In this document: one piece after another, positions 34,652 through 43,961 of the stretch
How positions within the stretch are numbered: position 1 is the stretch's first letter
Layout of the letters: each line of letters opens with the position of its first letter
Assembly (NCBI RefSeq): GCF_028283785.1
Contig: NZ_JAPWKB010000013.1
Coordinates: forward strand, 1 to 64,000
Source: Paraburkholderia sp.
GTDB taxonomy: Bacteria; Pseudomonadota; Gammaproteobacteria; Burkholderiales; Burkholderiaceae
Length of the DNA stretch: 64,000 nt
Direction: 5' to 3'
The notes under the pieces: generated by a model
Told to the model about the DNA's origin: nothing
The model's input: the letters and a program-made list of their open reading frames with translations, nothing else
Database searches by the model: none
Position numbers and translations under genes: made by a program

Positions 34652-35674
34652 TTAAATCCCCGGGCGCGCGTGCGCCAGCCGGTAGTCGCCCGGCCGCACG
34701 CCGGTCCATTTGCGAAACGCACGATGGAACGCGCTTGGTTCCGCGAAGCCGACTTGCGCGGCGATTTCCGCCAGCGTTTTCGTGCCGTGCTCCAGTTCGT
34801 CGATGGCGATGTCGCGGCGCAAGTCGTCCTTGATCGACTGATACGTGAAGCCTTCCTGCTTCAGGCGCCGCCGCATCGTGGCCTGCGCGAGATGAAGCTG
34901 TTCCGCTATCTGATCGGCGGCGGGCCACGCGGCCATCGGCAAGCCGCGCAGCGTCTTGCGAACCTGCGCGGCCAGCGAGCCCGGATTGCGATATTTGACG
35001 ACGAAATTGCCCGGCGCATGCCGCAAAAACGCCTTCACGGAGCGGCTTGTCTCAATCACCGGCAACTCCAGAAATGCGGGCGACAGATCGACATACGATT
35101 CTTCGTGGCCGAATGCCATATCGTCGCAAAACATCAACCGGTATTCATGCGCGGCGGGCGGCGCGGCACAGCGAAAACGCGCCTCGATCAGCGGAATACG
35201 TCGTCCGACCAGCCAGCAGACAAGGCCGTAGACCAGGATGAAATAAGTGGCATACGCGAACATCGTGGGCAACGGCGTGCCGTCGCGATGCGCGAACGTG
35301 ATCCGCACGCGGTCGCGTTGCGGCGCGATCTGCGCGGACAGGTCGTCGAGCACGAGCCGCATGAAACCGACCGCGCGCGCGAGCGCCTGCGCGCCGGTGC
35401 GCGCGGTCAGCGCGGCGCGCGTCATCGCGATGAAGCTGCCGCTGCGCATCGGATGCGAATCCTGGCCGAAAAACTCGTCGTCCAGCGCCCGGGCAATTCC
35501 TGCCCACAGCGCGCCGTACTGCGCCGAGCTGACGCGGCTGTCGGGCGACGCGGCGAGCGCGGCCGCGATGCCGGTCGCGTCGATCAGCGGCGCCACGTCG
35601 AGACCGCGCCCGGCGGCCAGCGCGAGCGTTTCTTCGACCAGCGAGATGGAGATGGTGCCGCGCGTGGAAGACAT
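34652..35674 (-). CDS. AraC-family regulator (arabinose-binding-domain type)
   Basis: A 340-aa regulator. The N-terminal 200 residues are the substrate-binding domain seen in OruR/ArgR-like AraC proteins; the C-terminal 100 hold the double HTH (AAWPAADQIAEQLHLAQATMRRRLKQEG and TLAEIAAQVGFAEPSAFHRAFRKWTGVRPGDYR). It is divergent from the acyl-CoA dehydrogenase operon with a 263-base gap. In Pseudomonas an AraC-type MmsR activates mmsAB, so this is the likely regulator of the valine genes; that is inference. ATG 35674 is used; the frame is open to 35731. Confidence 0.9.
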   Translation of the reverse strand: MSSTRGTISISLVEETLALAAGRGLDVAPLIDATGIAAALAASPDSRVSSAQYGALWAGIARALDDEFFGQDSHPMRSGSFIAMTRAALTARTGAQALARAVGFMRLVLDDLSAQIAPQRDRVRITFAHRDGTPLPTMFAYATYFILVYGLVCWLVGRRIPLIEARFRCAAPPAAHEYRLMFCDDMAFGHEESYVDLSPAFLELPVIETSRSVKAFLRHAPGNFVVKYRNPGSLAAQVRKTLRGLPMAAWPAADQIAEQLHLAQATMRRRLKQEGFTYQSIKDDLRRDIAIDELEHGTKTLAEIAAQVGFAEPSAFHRAFRKWTGVRPGDYRLAHARPGI

Positions 35675-35937
35675 TCGCTGAATTTCCCTGGTTAGCGCGG
35701 TCGCGCGACGGCGATGCGCCTGTCGTGGCAAACGCGCTCAGTGTTTACCGCAATTCGCAGCTCGACAAACCGCACCCGAGTGCCGTCTATCAAGCGATTG
35801 GTCGATTCTATGGCAAATAAGCTCATTGAGATTGATCGGCCTGAGCATTCTAGCCACGTCGCGGCTTGCCTAAACTCGAACCCACGCACCCGCTCGCAAC
35901 GCGCGAGCCACTCGCAACGGCACAACGAGGCACGCAG

Positions 35938-37071
35938 ATGGACGACTTCTACACAGACGACCAACGGATGATCCGCGACGCCGCGCGCGACTTCTCCACC
36001 GAACAGCTCGCGCCGCATGCCGGTCAGTGGGACAAAGACGCGCAACTTCCCGCCGAGGTCGTCAGGCAACTCGGCGAACTCGGCTTTCTCGGCATGATCG
36101 TGCCCGCGGAATGGGGCGGTTCCTACACCGATTACGTCGCCTACGCGCTCGCGCTGGAGGAAATCGCCGCCGGTTGCGCGTCGTGCGCGACCTTGATGAG
36201 CGTGCACAACTCGGTCGGCTGCGGGCCGATCCTCAAATACGGCACGCCCGAGCAGAAAGACCGCTACCTGCACGATCTCGCCGCGGGCAAGACCATTGGC
36301 GCGTTTTGCCTGACCGAGCCGCAAGCAGGATCGGAGGCGAACAACCTGCGCACCCGCGCCGAACTGCGCGACGGCAAATGGGTGATCAACGGCAGCAAAC
36401 AGTTCGTGACGAACGGCGCGCGCGCGAATATCGCGATCGTGTTCGCGGTGACCGACCCGGATCTCGGCAAGCGCGGCATCTCGGCTTTTATCGTCCCTAC
36501 GGATACGCCCGGATTCAATGTCGGGCCGCCCGAGCACAAGATGGGCATCCGCGCGTCCGATACCTGTCCGATCACCTTCGACGAGTGTGCGATTCCCGAA
36601 GCGAATCTGCTCGGCGCACGCGGCGAAGGCTTGCGGATCGCGCTGTCGAATCTGGAAGGCGGGCGCATCGGCATCGCGGCGCAGGCGTTGGGTATCGCGC
36701 GCGCGGCGTTCGACGCGGCGCGTCAGTATGCGAGCGAACGTGTGCAGTTCGGCAAACCGTTGCGCGAGCATCAATCGGTTGCGAACATGCTCGCGGATAT
36801 GGCCACGCGGATCAACGCCGCGCGTTTGCTGATCCATCACGCGGCGAAGTTGCGCAGCGCGGACAAGGCGTGTCTGTCCGAGGCGTCGCAGGCGAAGCTG
36901 TTCGCATCGGAACTCGCCGAAGAAGTGTGCTCGAATGCGATCCAGATTCACGGCGGTTACGGTTATCTTCAGGACTACGCGGTAGAGCGGCATTACCGCG
37001 ATGCACGCATCACGCAGATTTACGAAGGCACCAGCGAAATCCAGAGAATGCTGATCGCGCGGCACGTTTGA
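35938..37071 (+). CDS. Acyl-CoA dehydrogenase, probably isobutyryl-CoA
   Basis: A 377-aa flavin enzyme. The catalytic base is the glutamate in IYEGTSEIQ (about E363), and the flavin/substrate segments [18 protein letters not shown] and [12 protein letters not shown] are present. It oxidises an acyl-CoA to the 2,3-enoyl-CoA. As the first gene of an operon with mmsA and mmsB, isobutyryl-CoA to methacrylyl-CoA in valine breakdown is the natural substrate. ATG 35938 is used because the domain begins there ([14 protein letters not shown]). Confidence 0.92.
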   Translation: MDDFYTDDQRMIRDAARDFSTEQLAPHAGQWDKDAQLPAEVVRQLGELGFLGMIVPAEWGGSYTDYVAYALALEEIAAGCASCATLMSVHNSVGCGPILKYGTPEQKDRYLHDLAAGKTIGAFCLTEPQAGSEANNLRTRAELRDGKWVINGSKQFVTNGARANIAIVFAVTDPDLGKRGISAFIVPTDTPGFNVGPPEHKMGIRASDTCPITFDECAIPEANLLGARGEGLRIALSNLEGGRIGIAAQALGIARAAFDAARQYASERVQFGKPLREHQSVANMLADMATRINAARLLIHHAAKLRSADKACLSEASQAKLFASELAEEVCSNAIQIHGGYGYLQDYAVERHYRDARITQIYEGTSEIQRMLIARHV

Positions 37072-37186
37072 GCGCAAAATAAAAAGCGGTAAAGAGACGC
37101 CGCAACGAAGCGCCGCGACACACGGCGCGAGACACGCGACGTCATCACCAGCAGCGCGCGACACGCGCCGACATGGAGACGAGACG

Positions 37187-38878
37187 ATGACTGCAGCGAA
37201 AAGCTTTTTCGACGCGCGCGATCTGCTATTGCGCCATCGCACCGATTACGAGCGCGCGTATCGCGAGTTTGCGTGGCCGGCGCTCGATCAGTTCAACTGG
37301 GCGCTCGATTACTTCGACGTGATTGCGCAACGCAACGACGCGCCCGCGCTCTGGATCGTCGATGCGCCCGACTCGCCCGGACTGAAGCTGTCGTATGCGC
37401 AGATGAGCGAGCGCTCGGCGCGCATGGCGAATTTCCTGCGCGGCGCAGGCGTCGCACGTGGCGACCGGCTGTTGCTGATGCTGCCGAATCGCGTCGAACT
37501 GTGGGACGTGATGCTCGCCGCGATGAAACTCGGCGCGGTCGTGTTGCCCGCCACCACCCAGCTGTCCGCTGACGACGTGCGCGATCGTGTGCAGATCGGC
37601 GGCGCGAATGTCGTGATCGTCGATAGCGTGGAGACGGCGAAATTCGACACGCTCGATATTCCGTTGACGCGAATCTCGGTCGGCGCGCCGCGCGAAGGGT
37701 GGCTCGACATTGCGGACGCGTACGATGCGTCGCCCGATTTCACGCCCGACGCTCCGACCCGCGCCACCGATCCGCTGCTGCTGTATTTCACGTCCGGCAC
37801 CACGTCCAAACCCAAGCTCGTCGAGCACACGCATCAGAGCTATCCGGTCGGGCATCTGTCCACGATGTACTGGATCGGCCTGAAACCCGGCGATATTCAC
37901 TGGAACATCAGTTCGCCCGGCTGGGCGAAGCACGCATGGAGCTGCTTCTACGCGCCGTGGAATGCGCAAGCATGCGTGTTCGTTTTCAACTTCGCGCGCT
38001 TCGTGCCGAAAGACACGCTCGACGTGCTGATCCGCTTCAACGTAACGACTTTATGCGCGCCACCGACGGTCTGGCGAATGCTTGTCCAGGAACCGCTCGC
38101 CGAGTATCCGGTGAAGCTGCGTGAGATCGTCGGTGCGGGCGAACCGCTGAATCCGGAGATCATCGAGCGCGTGCGGCATGCGTGGAATATTACGATTCGC
38201 GACGGCTACGGACAAACCGAAACCACCTGCCAGATCGGCAATTCGCCGGGGCAGCCGGTCGTGCCGGGCTCGATGGGCCGGCCGTTGCCCGGCTACACGA
38301 TCGAACTGGTCGACGCCGACGATCAGCCCGTGGAAGAAGGCGAGATCGCGTTGTCGCTTGCGCACCGGCCGCTCGGCCTGATGACCGGCTACGCGAACAA
38401 CGCGGATGCCAGCGCGTATGCGATGCGCAACGGCTATTACCGCACCTCGGATGTGGCGATGCGTCGCGATGACGGCTACTTCGTCTACGTCGGTCGCGCG
38501 GACGACGTGTTCAAGTCGTCCGATTATCGATTGAGCCCGTTCGAGCTGGAGAGCGTGCTGATCGAGCATGAAGCGATTGCCGAAGCCGCCGTCGTGCCGA
38601 GTGCGGATGCGCTGCGTTTGTCCGTGCCCAAAGCGTTCGTCACGGTGCGCAACGGCTACGAAGCCGGTCCCGAGCTGGCGCGCAGCGTGTTTCGTTTTTC
38701 CCGCGACAAGCTCGCGCCGTACAAGCGGATTCGCCGTCTGCAATTCAGCGATCTGCCCAAAACCATTTCCGGAAAAATCCGCCGTGTCGAATTGCGGCGT
38801 CGCGAGGAAAGCCGCGACGCGGAACCGGCGCGCCTGCCCGGCGAGTACTGGGAAGAGGATTTTCCCGATCTACGTTGA
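37187..38878 (+). CDS. AMP-forming acyl-CoA synthetase
   Basis: A 563-aa ANL-superfamily ligase activating a carboxylic acid to its CoA thioester. The P-loop-like motif LLYFTSGTTSKPKLVEHTH, the DGYGQTETT motif, GRADDVFKSSDYRLSPFELE and the C-terminal catalytic lysine in PKTISGKIRR are all seen. It resembles the medium-chain (MACS) group. In this operon it may activate isobutyrate or a related branched acid, feeding the dehydrogenase; the substrate is unproven. GGAG precedes the ATG. A perfect hairpin of the GCATGC family lies just after the stop. Confidence 0.9.
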   Translation: MTAAKSFFDARDLLLRHRTDYERAYREFAWPALDQFNWALDYFDVIAQRNDAPALWIVDAPDSPGLKLSYAQMSERSARMANFLRGAGVARGDRLLLMLPNRVELWDVMLAAMKLGAVVLPATTQLSADDVRDRVQIGGANVVIVDSVETAKFDTLDIPLTRISVGAPREGWLDIADAYDASPDFTPDAPTRATDPLLLYFTSGTTSKPKLVEHTHQSYPVGHLSTMYWIGLKPGDIHWNISSPGWAKHAWSCFYAPWNAQACVFVFNFARFVPKDTLDVLIRFNVTTLCAPPTVWRMLVQEPLAEYPVKLREIVGAGEPLNPEIIERVRHAWNITIRDGYGQTETTCQIGNSPGQPVVPGSMGRPLPGYTIELVDADDQPVEEGEIALSLAHRPLGLMTGYANNADASAYAMRNGYYRTSDVAMRRDDGYFVYVGRADDVFKSSDYRLSPFELESVLIEHEAIAEAAVVPSADALRLSVPKAFVTVRNGYEAGPELARSVFRFSRDKLAPYKRIRRLQFSDLPKTISGKIRRVELRRREESRDAEPARLPGEYWEEDFPDLR

Positions 38879-38881
38879 TCC

Positions 38882-38924
38882 ATGCGTTTTTCGCATGCGT
38901 GCATGGCAACGCATGCACGCATGA
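38882..38924. repeat. GCATGC-family hairpin after the synthetase
   Basis: CATGCGTGCATG (38894-38905) and CATGCACGCATG (38912-38923) form a perfect 12-bp stem with a 6-base loop, preceded by a small CATGCG/CGCATG hairpin with a T5 loop. It begins within four bases of the stop codon and sits between co-directional operon genes. Confidence 0.85.
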
Positions 38925-39004
38925 ATCGCAGCGGAAACATGGGCTTTTCAATTGTCTTCGTCACTGTCCGGCCATCACGAGGCCACTGCACAGGAGCAAC
39001 CGCA

Positions 39005-40558
39005 ATGAGCGCAATTCCTTCGAGCATCGCCGGCCGTCCGGCGGCTGCATCCGTCTCCGCCGACGCACCGACCGTCAAGCTGCTGATCGACGGCGCGTTC
39101 GTCGAATCGACGACCGACGAATGGCGCGAGATCGTCAATCCGGCGACGCAGGAGGTACTGGCGCGGGTGCCGTTCGCGCGCGTCGAAGAAGTGGACGCAG
39201 CGGTGCGTGCCGCACATGCCGCGTTCGCCACGTGGAAAACCACACCGATCGGCGCACGGATGCGGATCATGCTGAGGTTTCAGGCGTTGATTCGCGAACA
39301 CATGCCGCGCATCGCGAAGACGCTGACGGCGGAGCAGGGCAAGACGATCCCCGATGCCGAAGGCGATATCTTTCGCGGTCTAGAAGTGGTCGAACATGCG
39401 TGTTCGATCGGCACGTTGCAGCAAGGCGAATTCGCGGAAAACGTCGCGGGCGGCGTGGACACCTATACGCTGCGCCAACCGATCGGTGTGTGCGCGGGCA
39501 TTACGCCGTTCAATTTCCCCGCGATGATTCCGCTATGGATGTTTCCGATGGCGATCGTCTGCGGCAACACGTTCGTGCTGAAACCGTCGGAGCAGGATCC
39601 GCTTTCGACGATGCAACTCGTCGAACTGGCGCTCGAGGCGGGCGTGCCGAAAGGGGTGCTGAACGTGGTTCACGGCGGCAAGGAAGTCGTCGATGCAATC
39701 TGCACGCACGAACTGGTGAAGGCGATTTCGTTCGTCGGCTCGACGGCCGTGGGCACGCACGTCTACCGGCTCGGCAGCGAGCACGGCAAGCGCGTGCAAT
39801 CGATGATGGGCGCAAAGAATCATGCGGTCGTGTTGCCCGACGCGAATCGCGAGCAGGCGCTCAACGCGCTCGTCGGCGCGGGCTTCGGCGCGGCGGGACA
39901 GCGCTGCATGGCGACCTCGGTGGTGGTGATGGTGGGCGCGTCGAAAGAGTGGTTGCCGGATCTCGTGAACAAGGCGAAAACGCTGAAGATCAACGCCGGC
40001 CACGAAGCGGGCACCGACGTCGGCCCGTTGGTATCGCGCGCGGCGAAGCAACGGGTGCTCGGCCTGATCGACTCGGGCGTGAAGGCCGGCGCGACGCTCG
40101 CGCTCGACGGTCGCGACGTCGCCGTGCCCGGCTATGAAGCGGGCAATTTCATCGGCCCGACGATCTTCTCCGACGTCTCGACCGAGATGGAAATCTATCG
40201 CACCGAAATTTTCGGACCGGTGCTGCTGATCGTCGAAGTCCCGACGCTCGACGCCGCGATCGAACTCGTCAATCGCAATCCGTTCGGTAACGGCGTGGGT
40301 TTGTTTACGCAGAGCGGCGCGGCGGCGCGCAAATTCCAGAGCGAAATCGATATCGGCCAGGTGGGGATCAACATTCCGATTCCGGTGCCGGTGCCGTTTT
40401 TCAGCTTCACGGGTTCGCGCGGCTCGAAGCTCGGCGATCTCGGTCCGTACGGCAAACAGGTCGTGCAGTTTTACACGCAGACCAAAACCGTCACCGCGCG
40501 CTGGTTCGACGACGCGACCGTGAACGACGGCGTCAACACGACGATCAGTCTGCGCTGA
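39005..40558 (+). CDS. mmsA: Methylmalonate-semialdehyde dehydrogenase (CoA-acylating)
   Basis: A 517-aa aldehyde dehydrogenase converting (S)-methylmalonate semialdehyde plus CoA and NAD to propionyl-CoA and CO2, the last valine-specific step. Visible are TPFNFP with N170, the nucleophile C301 in GAAGQRCMA, and the MmsA-typical PIPVPVPFFSFTGSRGSKLGDLG end region. The first 20 residues are a Ser/Ala-rich extension. ATG 39005 with AGGAG upstream is chosen over an open extension to 38882 that would run through a repeat. Confidence 0.95.
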   Translation: MSAIPSSIAGRPAAASVSADAPTVKLLIDGAFVESTTDEWREIVNPATQEVLARVPFARVEEVDAAVRAAHAAFATWKTTPIGARMRIMLRFQALIREHMPRIAKTLTAEQGKTIPDAEGDIFRGLEVVEHACSIGTLQQGEFAENVAGGVDTYTLRQPIGVCAGITPFNFPAMIPLWMFPMAIVCGNTFVLKPSEQDPLSTMQLVELALEAGVPKGVLNVVHGGKEVVDAICTHELVKAISFVGSTAVGTHVYRLGSEHGKRVQSMMGAKNHAVVLPDANREQALNALVGAGFGAAGQRCMATSVVVMVGASKEWLPDLVNKAKTLKINAGHEAGTDVGPLVSRAAKQRVLGLIDSGVKAGATLALDGRDVAVPGYEAGNFIGPTIFSDVSTEMEIYRTEIFGPVLLIVEVPTLDAAIELVNRNPFGNGVGLFTQSGAAARKFQSEIDIGQVGINIPIPVPVPFFSFTGSRGSKLGDLGPYGKQVVQFYTQTKTVTARWFDDATVNDGVNTTISLR

Positions 40559-40598
40559 AACTGGCGTTCAACCACGCGTAACGACCCGGAGACGAGAT

Positions 40599-41492
40599 AT
40601 GAAAATCGGTTTCATCGGACTCGGCAACATGGGCGCACCGATGGCGCTCAACCTGCTCAAGGCCGGTCATGCGGTCAATGTATTCGACCTGAATCCGCAG
40701 GCCGTGCAAACGCTGGTCGATGCGGGCGCGACGGCGTCGGCGTCGCCGAAAACGGCCGCAACGGATGTCGAATGCGTGGTCACGATGCTGCCCGCCGCGG
40801 CGCATGTGCGCGCCGTCCTGAGCGGCGACGACGGCGTGCTGGCCGGGATTGCACGCGGCGTGCCGATCATCGATTCGAGCACGATCGATCCGGCGACCGT
40901 CAAGGCATGCGCCGAACTGGCCGCGCCGCACGGCAACGCGTTCGTCGATGCGCCGGTGTCGGGTGGCACGGGCGGCGCGGCGGCGGGCACGCTGACCTTT
41001 ATGGTCGGCGGCAGCGCGGAGGTCTACGAGCAGGTGAAAACGGTGTTGTCGGCGATGGGCAAGAATATCGTCCATTGCGGCGATACGGGCACGGGTCAGG
41101 TCGCGAAAATCTGCAATAACCTCGTGCTCGGCATCACGATGGCCGGCGTCGCCGAAGCGATGTCGCTGGGGGAAAAGCTCGGCATCGATCCGAAGGTTTT
41201 GGGCGGCATCATCAATACATCGACCGGCCGCTGCTGGAGCGCGGACACGTACAACCCGTTCCCCGGCGTGATCGAAACCGCGCCGTCCACGCGCGGCTAT
41301 AGCGGCGGATTCGGCACGGACCTGATGCTGAAGGATCTCGGTCTCGCCACCGACGCCGCGAAATCGGTGCGGCAACCGGTGTATCTGGGCGCGCTCGCGC
41401 AGCAGCTTTATCAGACCATGAGCACGCAGGGCGCGGGCCGTCTGGATTTTTCGGCGGTGATCCGGTTGTACCGGCACGACGGCGACGCGTAG
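40599..41492 (+). CDS. mmsB: 3-hydroxyisobutyrate dehydrogenase
   Basis: A 297-aa beta-hydroxyacid dehydrogenase. The N-terminal Rossmann motif is GFIGLGNMGAPMA, the substrate motif DAPVSGGTGGA and the catalytic lysine K170 in GQVAKICNN. It oxidises 3-hydroxyisobutyrate to methylmalonate semialdehyde, the substrate of MmsA encoded 40 bases upstream. GGAG precedes the ATG. It is the last gene of the operon; the enoyl-CoA hydratase and hydroxyisobutyryl-CoA hydrolase of the pathway are not here. Confidence 0.95.
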   Translation: MKIGFIGLGNMGAPMALNLLKAGHAVNVFDLNPQAVQTLVDAGATASASPKTAATDVECVVTMLPAAAHVRAVLSGDDGVLAGIARGVPIIDSSTIDPATVKACAELAAPHGNAFVDAPVSGGTGGAAAGTLTFMVGGSAEVYEQVKTVLSAMGKNIVHCGDTGTGQVAKICNNLVLGITMAGVAEAMSLGEKLGIDPKVLGGIINTSTGRCWSADTYNPFPGVIETAPSTRGYSGGFGTDLMLKDLGLATDAAKSVRQPVYLGALAQQLYQTMSTQGAGRLDFSAVIRLYRHDGDA

Positions 41493-41566
41493 CGCCGCAC
41501 GGGCGAAGCGTATTGGGTATGACGTATTGCGGAATGCGCGTGGTGACGTGATGCGTCGCCGGGCGA

Positions 41567-42835
41567 TTACGCTTCGCTCGCCTGCGCGCCGTGCGCATTC
41601 GCGTCGGCGGCCGGCGGCGTCGTATTGCGAGCCGCCGCCGGGCTCACGCGTCCCACCCACGCGATCGCCGCCATCGCCACCGCGACCGCCACCCATCCGA
41701 CCGTGCCGAAACCGGCGAGGCGGCCGTCTGGCGCGTTGGTCAGCATCAGGCCACCCAACCATGCACCGGTGCCCGTGCCGAGCGCCTGCAGCGCGCTGTT
41801 CGCGCTCAGGAACGCGCCGCGTCGCGCGGGTTCGGGAACCGTCGTGAGGAGTGTCTGCATCGGCACCATCCGGCCGGACATGCAGATCATGAAGCACGGG
41901 AAAAACACCAGCAACACGACGAACGGCACGTTCGGCAAATGCGTGACGAACAGCACAGGTAACGCCGAAAGCAGGACCGCGACGCGGAAAATGCGTTTGG
42001 GCCCGAAGCGGTCCGCCAGCCTGCCGACCGCGCGCGACGTAAAGAAAGTCGCTGCGCCGCCGCCCATGTAAAGCCACGATAACTGCGCGGGCGCGACACC
42101 ATGATTCGCGACGAGGATCGGCGCGATGAACGGAATCACCATCATGTGCGAAATCATCATCAGGAACGTTAGCGCGAATGCGTTCAGGTGACGCGGATTC
42201 GCGATCAGACGCCCGAGGTCGGGCATGACTTCGCGCAACGGCGGCGGGCGTCGCGCGAGATGTTCGGTCAGCGACGGCACGATATGCTGGCCGCCGAACC
42301 AGATCGCGACGGACAGCACGACCAGCAACGCGAACGGTGCGGCCCAGCCGAAATGCGCGCCGAGCAGCACACCGGCCGGCACACCGGCGATTGCCGCGAG
42401 CGAGAACGCCGTCATGATCGTGCCGGTTGCGGCGCCGCGCCGGTTGACCGGAATCACGTCGCCGACGATCGCCATCACGACCGAGCCCAGCACGCCGCCG
42501 CTGATGCCGGCGAACGCGCGAGCCGCGAGCAGCATCGGATAGTTGCCGGACACGGCGCACGCGAGATTCGACAGCGCGAAGAGGGCATAGACCGCAAGCA
42601 GCAGACGACGCCGGTCGAAGCGGTCGATATAGGTCGCGGCGAGCAGGCCGGAGATCCCCGAGCACCACGAATACGTCGATACGGCCGTCGCGAACTTGAT
42701 GGGCGTGATCGAAAACGCATGCATGATCTGCGGACCCAGCGGCATCATCACCATGAAATCCATGATGACGGTGAACTGGGTCAGCGCGAGCAGCCACAAC
42801 AGACGGCGTTCGCGTGAAGGATTGAGTGCGTACAT
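41567..42835 (-). CDS. MFS transporter (DHA1-like efflux type)
   Basis: A 422-aa, 12-helix drug:H+ antiporter-like protein. Helix 1 is LWLLALTQFTVIMDFMVMMPLGPQIM, and DRFDRRRLLL is the cytoplasmic loop 2-3 signature. It is the last of three leftward genes after the PadR repressor and siderophore reductase, so a role in siderophore or metal-complex movement is plausible; no direct evidence. ATG 42835 is chosen because the upstream extension would translate a palindromic repeat. Confidence 0.85.
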   Translation of the reverse strand: MYALNPSRERRLLWLLALTQFTVIMDFMVMMPLGPQIMHAFSITPIKFATAVSTYSWCSGISGLLAATYIDRFDRRRLLLAVYALFALSNLACAVSGNYPMLLAARAFAGISGGVLGSVVMAIVGDVIPVNRRGAATGTIMTAFSLAAIAGVPAGVLLGAHFGWAAPFALLVVLSVAIWFGGQHIVPSLTEHLARRPPPLREVMPDLGRLIANPRHLNAFALTFLMMISHMMVIPFIAPILVANHGVAPAQLSWLYMGGGAATFFTSRAVGRLADRFGPKRIFRVAVLLSALPVLFVTHLPNVPFVVLLVFFPCFMICMSGRMVPMQTLLTTVPEPARRGAFLSANSALQALGTGTGAWLGGLMLTNAPDGRLAGFGTVGWVAVAVAMAAIAWVGRVSPAAARNTTPPAADANAHGAQASEA

Positions 42836-42869
42836 CCGGAACCTTGAGAAGAGGCCGTTCTGCTGAATG

Positions 42870-42889
42870 ACGCCGCATGCATGCGGCGT
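42870..42889. repeat. Perfect 20-bp palindrome with GCATGC centre
   Basis: ACGCCGCATG / CATGCGGCGT without spacer, 35 bases upstream of the MFS start and within the three-gene leftward unit. It is a member of the GCATGC family; as a perfect uninterrupted palindrome it could also be an operator. Confidence 0.75.
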
Positions 42890-42951
42890 GGTTTGCGATT
42901 TCGATGCCTGTTTCAACGCATTCTATGAGCTGCGGCGATGATTCTCGACGT

Positions 42952-43776
42952 TCAGTCGTTCAGCGTTTCGTGAACCGCGATATCGCCTTGCTTCCAGTAG
43001 CTCGCCGCGCGAATGCGCGACTTGTCGATGCCGCGCTCGCCGGCGAGATGCTGGCGCACCGCCTTGATCGTCGACGATTCGCCGGCCGCCCACACGTAAC
43101 CGTCGCCTTCGGGCAGTTCGGTTTCTCGGACCGCTTGCAGCATCGCCGCGCCGCGTTCGGCGTCGACGCCGGAGCGATAGCACCACACCGCGTGCAGATT
43201 GGCTTGCGTGTCGAATTCCATTTTCGCGGATTCGTCGGCGACTTCGATCACGGCCAGTACGCGCGCGCCTGCGGGCAGTTCGTCGAGGCGTCGTGCGATG
43301 GCGGGCAAGGCCGTTTCATCGCCGATCAGCAGATGCCAGTCGAAACCGGTCGGAATCACCATCGACCCGCGCGGACCGCCGACGCCGAGGAACTGGCCGA
43401 CCTTTGCCTGCGCAGCCCAGGTCGCGGCCGGTCCCGCTTCGTGCATCGCGAATTCGATGTCGAGTTCGCGCGTGTCGCGATCATAGCGGCGCGGCGTGAA
43501 ATCGCGGGCGACCGGGCGTTTGCCTTCGGCGAACACGGGACCGTCGGGCCCGGCGGTCGGCAGCGTCGGCTTGTCCTGGCCGGGTTCGGGGAAAAACACC
43601 TTCACGTGATCGTCGAACGACGCCGACACGAAGTCCTGCAGGTCTTCGCCGGTGAACGTGATACGCAGCAGATGCGGCGTCAACGGTTCGACGCGCGCCA
43701 CTTGCAGCAGACGGAATTTGAGCGGATGACGCACGCGCGTCACGGCGAGTTCAGGCTTGTTCGAATTGCTTTGCAT
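42952..43776 (-). CDS. Siderophore-interacting protein (YqjH-type ferric reductase)
   Basis: A 274-aa FAD-binding ferric-siderophore reductase. RDFTPRRYD (flavin-binding R-x-Y-T-like motif), the central VGGPRGSMVIP and the C-terminal YVWAAGESSTIKAVRQHL with YWKQGDIAVHE are family marks. It releases iron from siderophores in the cytoplasm using NAD(P)H. The gene lies downstream of a PadR regulator with a His-rich N-terminus, the yqjH/yqjI pairing known from E. coli. AGGA precedes the ATG. Confidence 0.92.
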   Translation of the reverse strand: MQSNSNKPELAVTRVRHPLKFRLLQVARVEPLTPHLLRITFTGEDLQDFVSASFDDHVKVFFPEPGQDKPTLPTAGPDGPVFAEGKRPVARDFTPRRYDRDTRELDIEFAMHEAGPAATWAAQAKVGQFLGVGGPRGSMVIPTGFDWHLLIGDETALPAIARRLDELPAGARVLAVIEVADESAKMEFDTQANLHAVWCYRSGVDAERGAAMLQAVRETELPEGDGYVWAAGESSTIKAVRQHLAGERGIDKSRIRAASYWKQGDIAVHETLND

Positions 43777-43911
43777 GAATGCGTGTCCTTTGAAATCGTT
43801 GGCTTTACGGCGATTCGTGTCCGTGGGGCGGCGGCTGCTGCGGTGCGTGCCGCGCCGTTGTTATGTCTGTTCAATGCAAGATCCGGCGTGAACTTCATAG
43901 CCTACGCCAGC

Positions 43912-43953
43912 TTGCATGCGTCGCGCGCATGCATGCGTGTAGCGCATGCATGG
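43912..43953. repeat. GCATGC-family hairpin after the PadR gene
   Basis: CATGCATGCG (43928-43937) / CGCATGCATG (43943-43952), perfect 10-bp stem with loop TGTAG, plus a further TGCATGCG on the left. It starts nine bases beyond the PadR stop codon, inside the leftward transcription unit. Confidence 0.85.
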
Positions 43954-43961
43954 CGGAAGGA

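Noticed and set aside
40545..42878. A 777-codon minus-strand frame spanning mmsB and the MFS gene
   Set aside because: It shares the strand but not the frame of the MFS gene and is antisense to mmsB; composition is non-protein-like.
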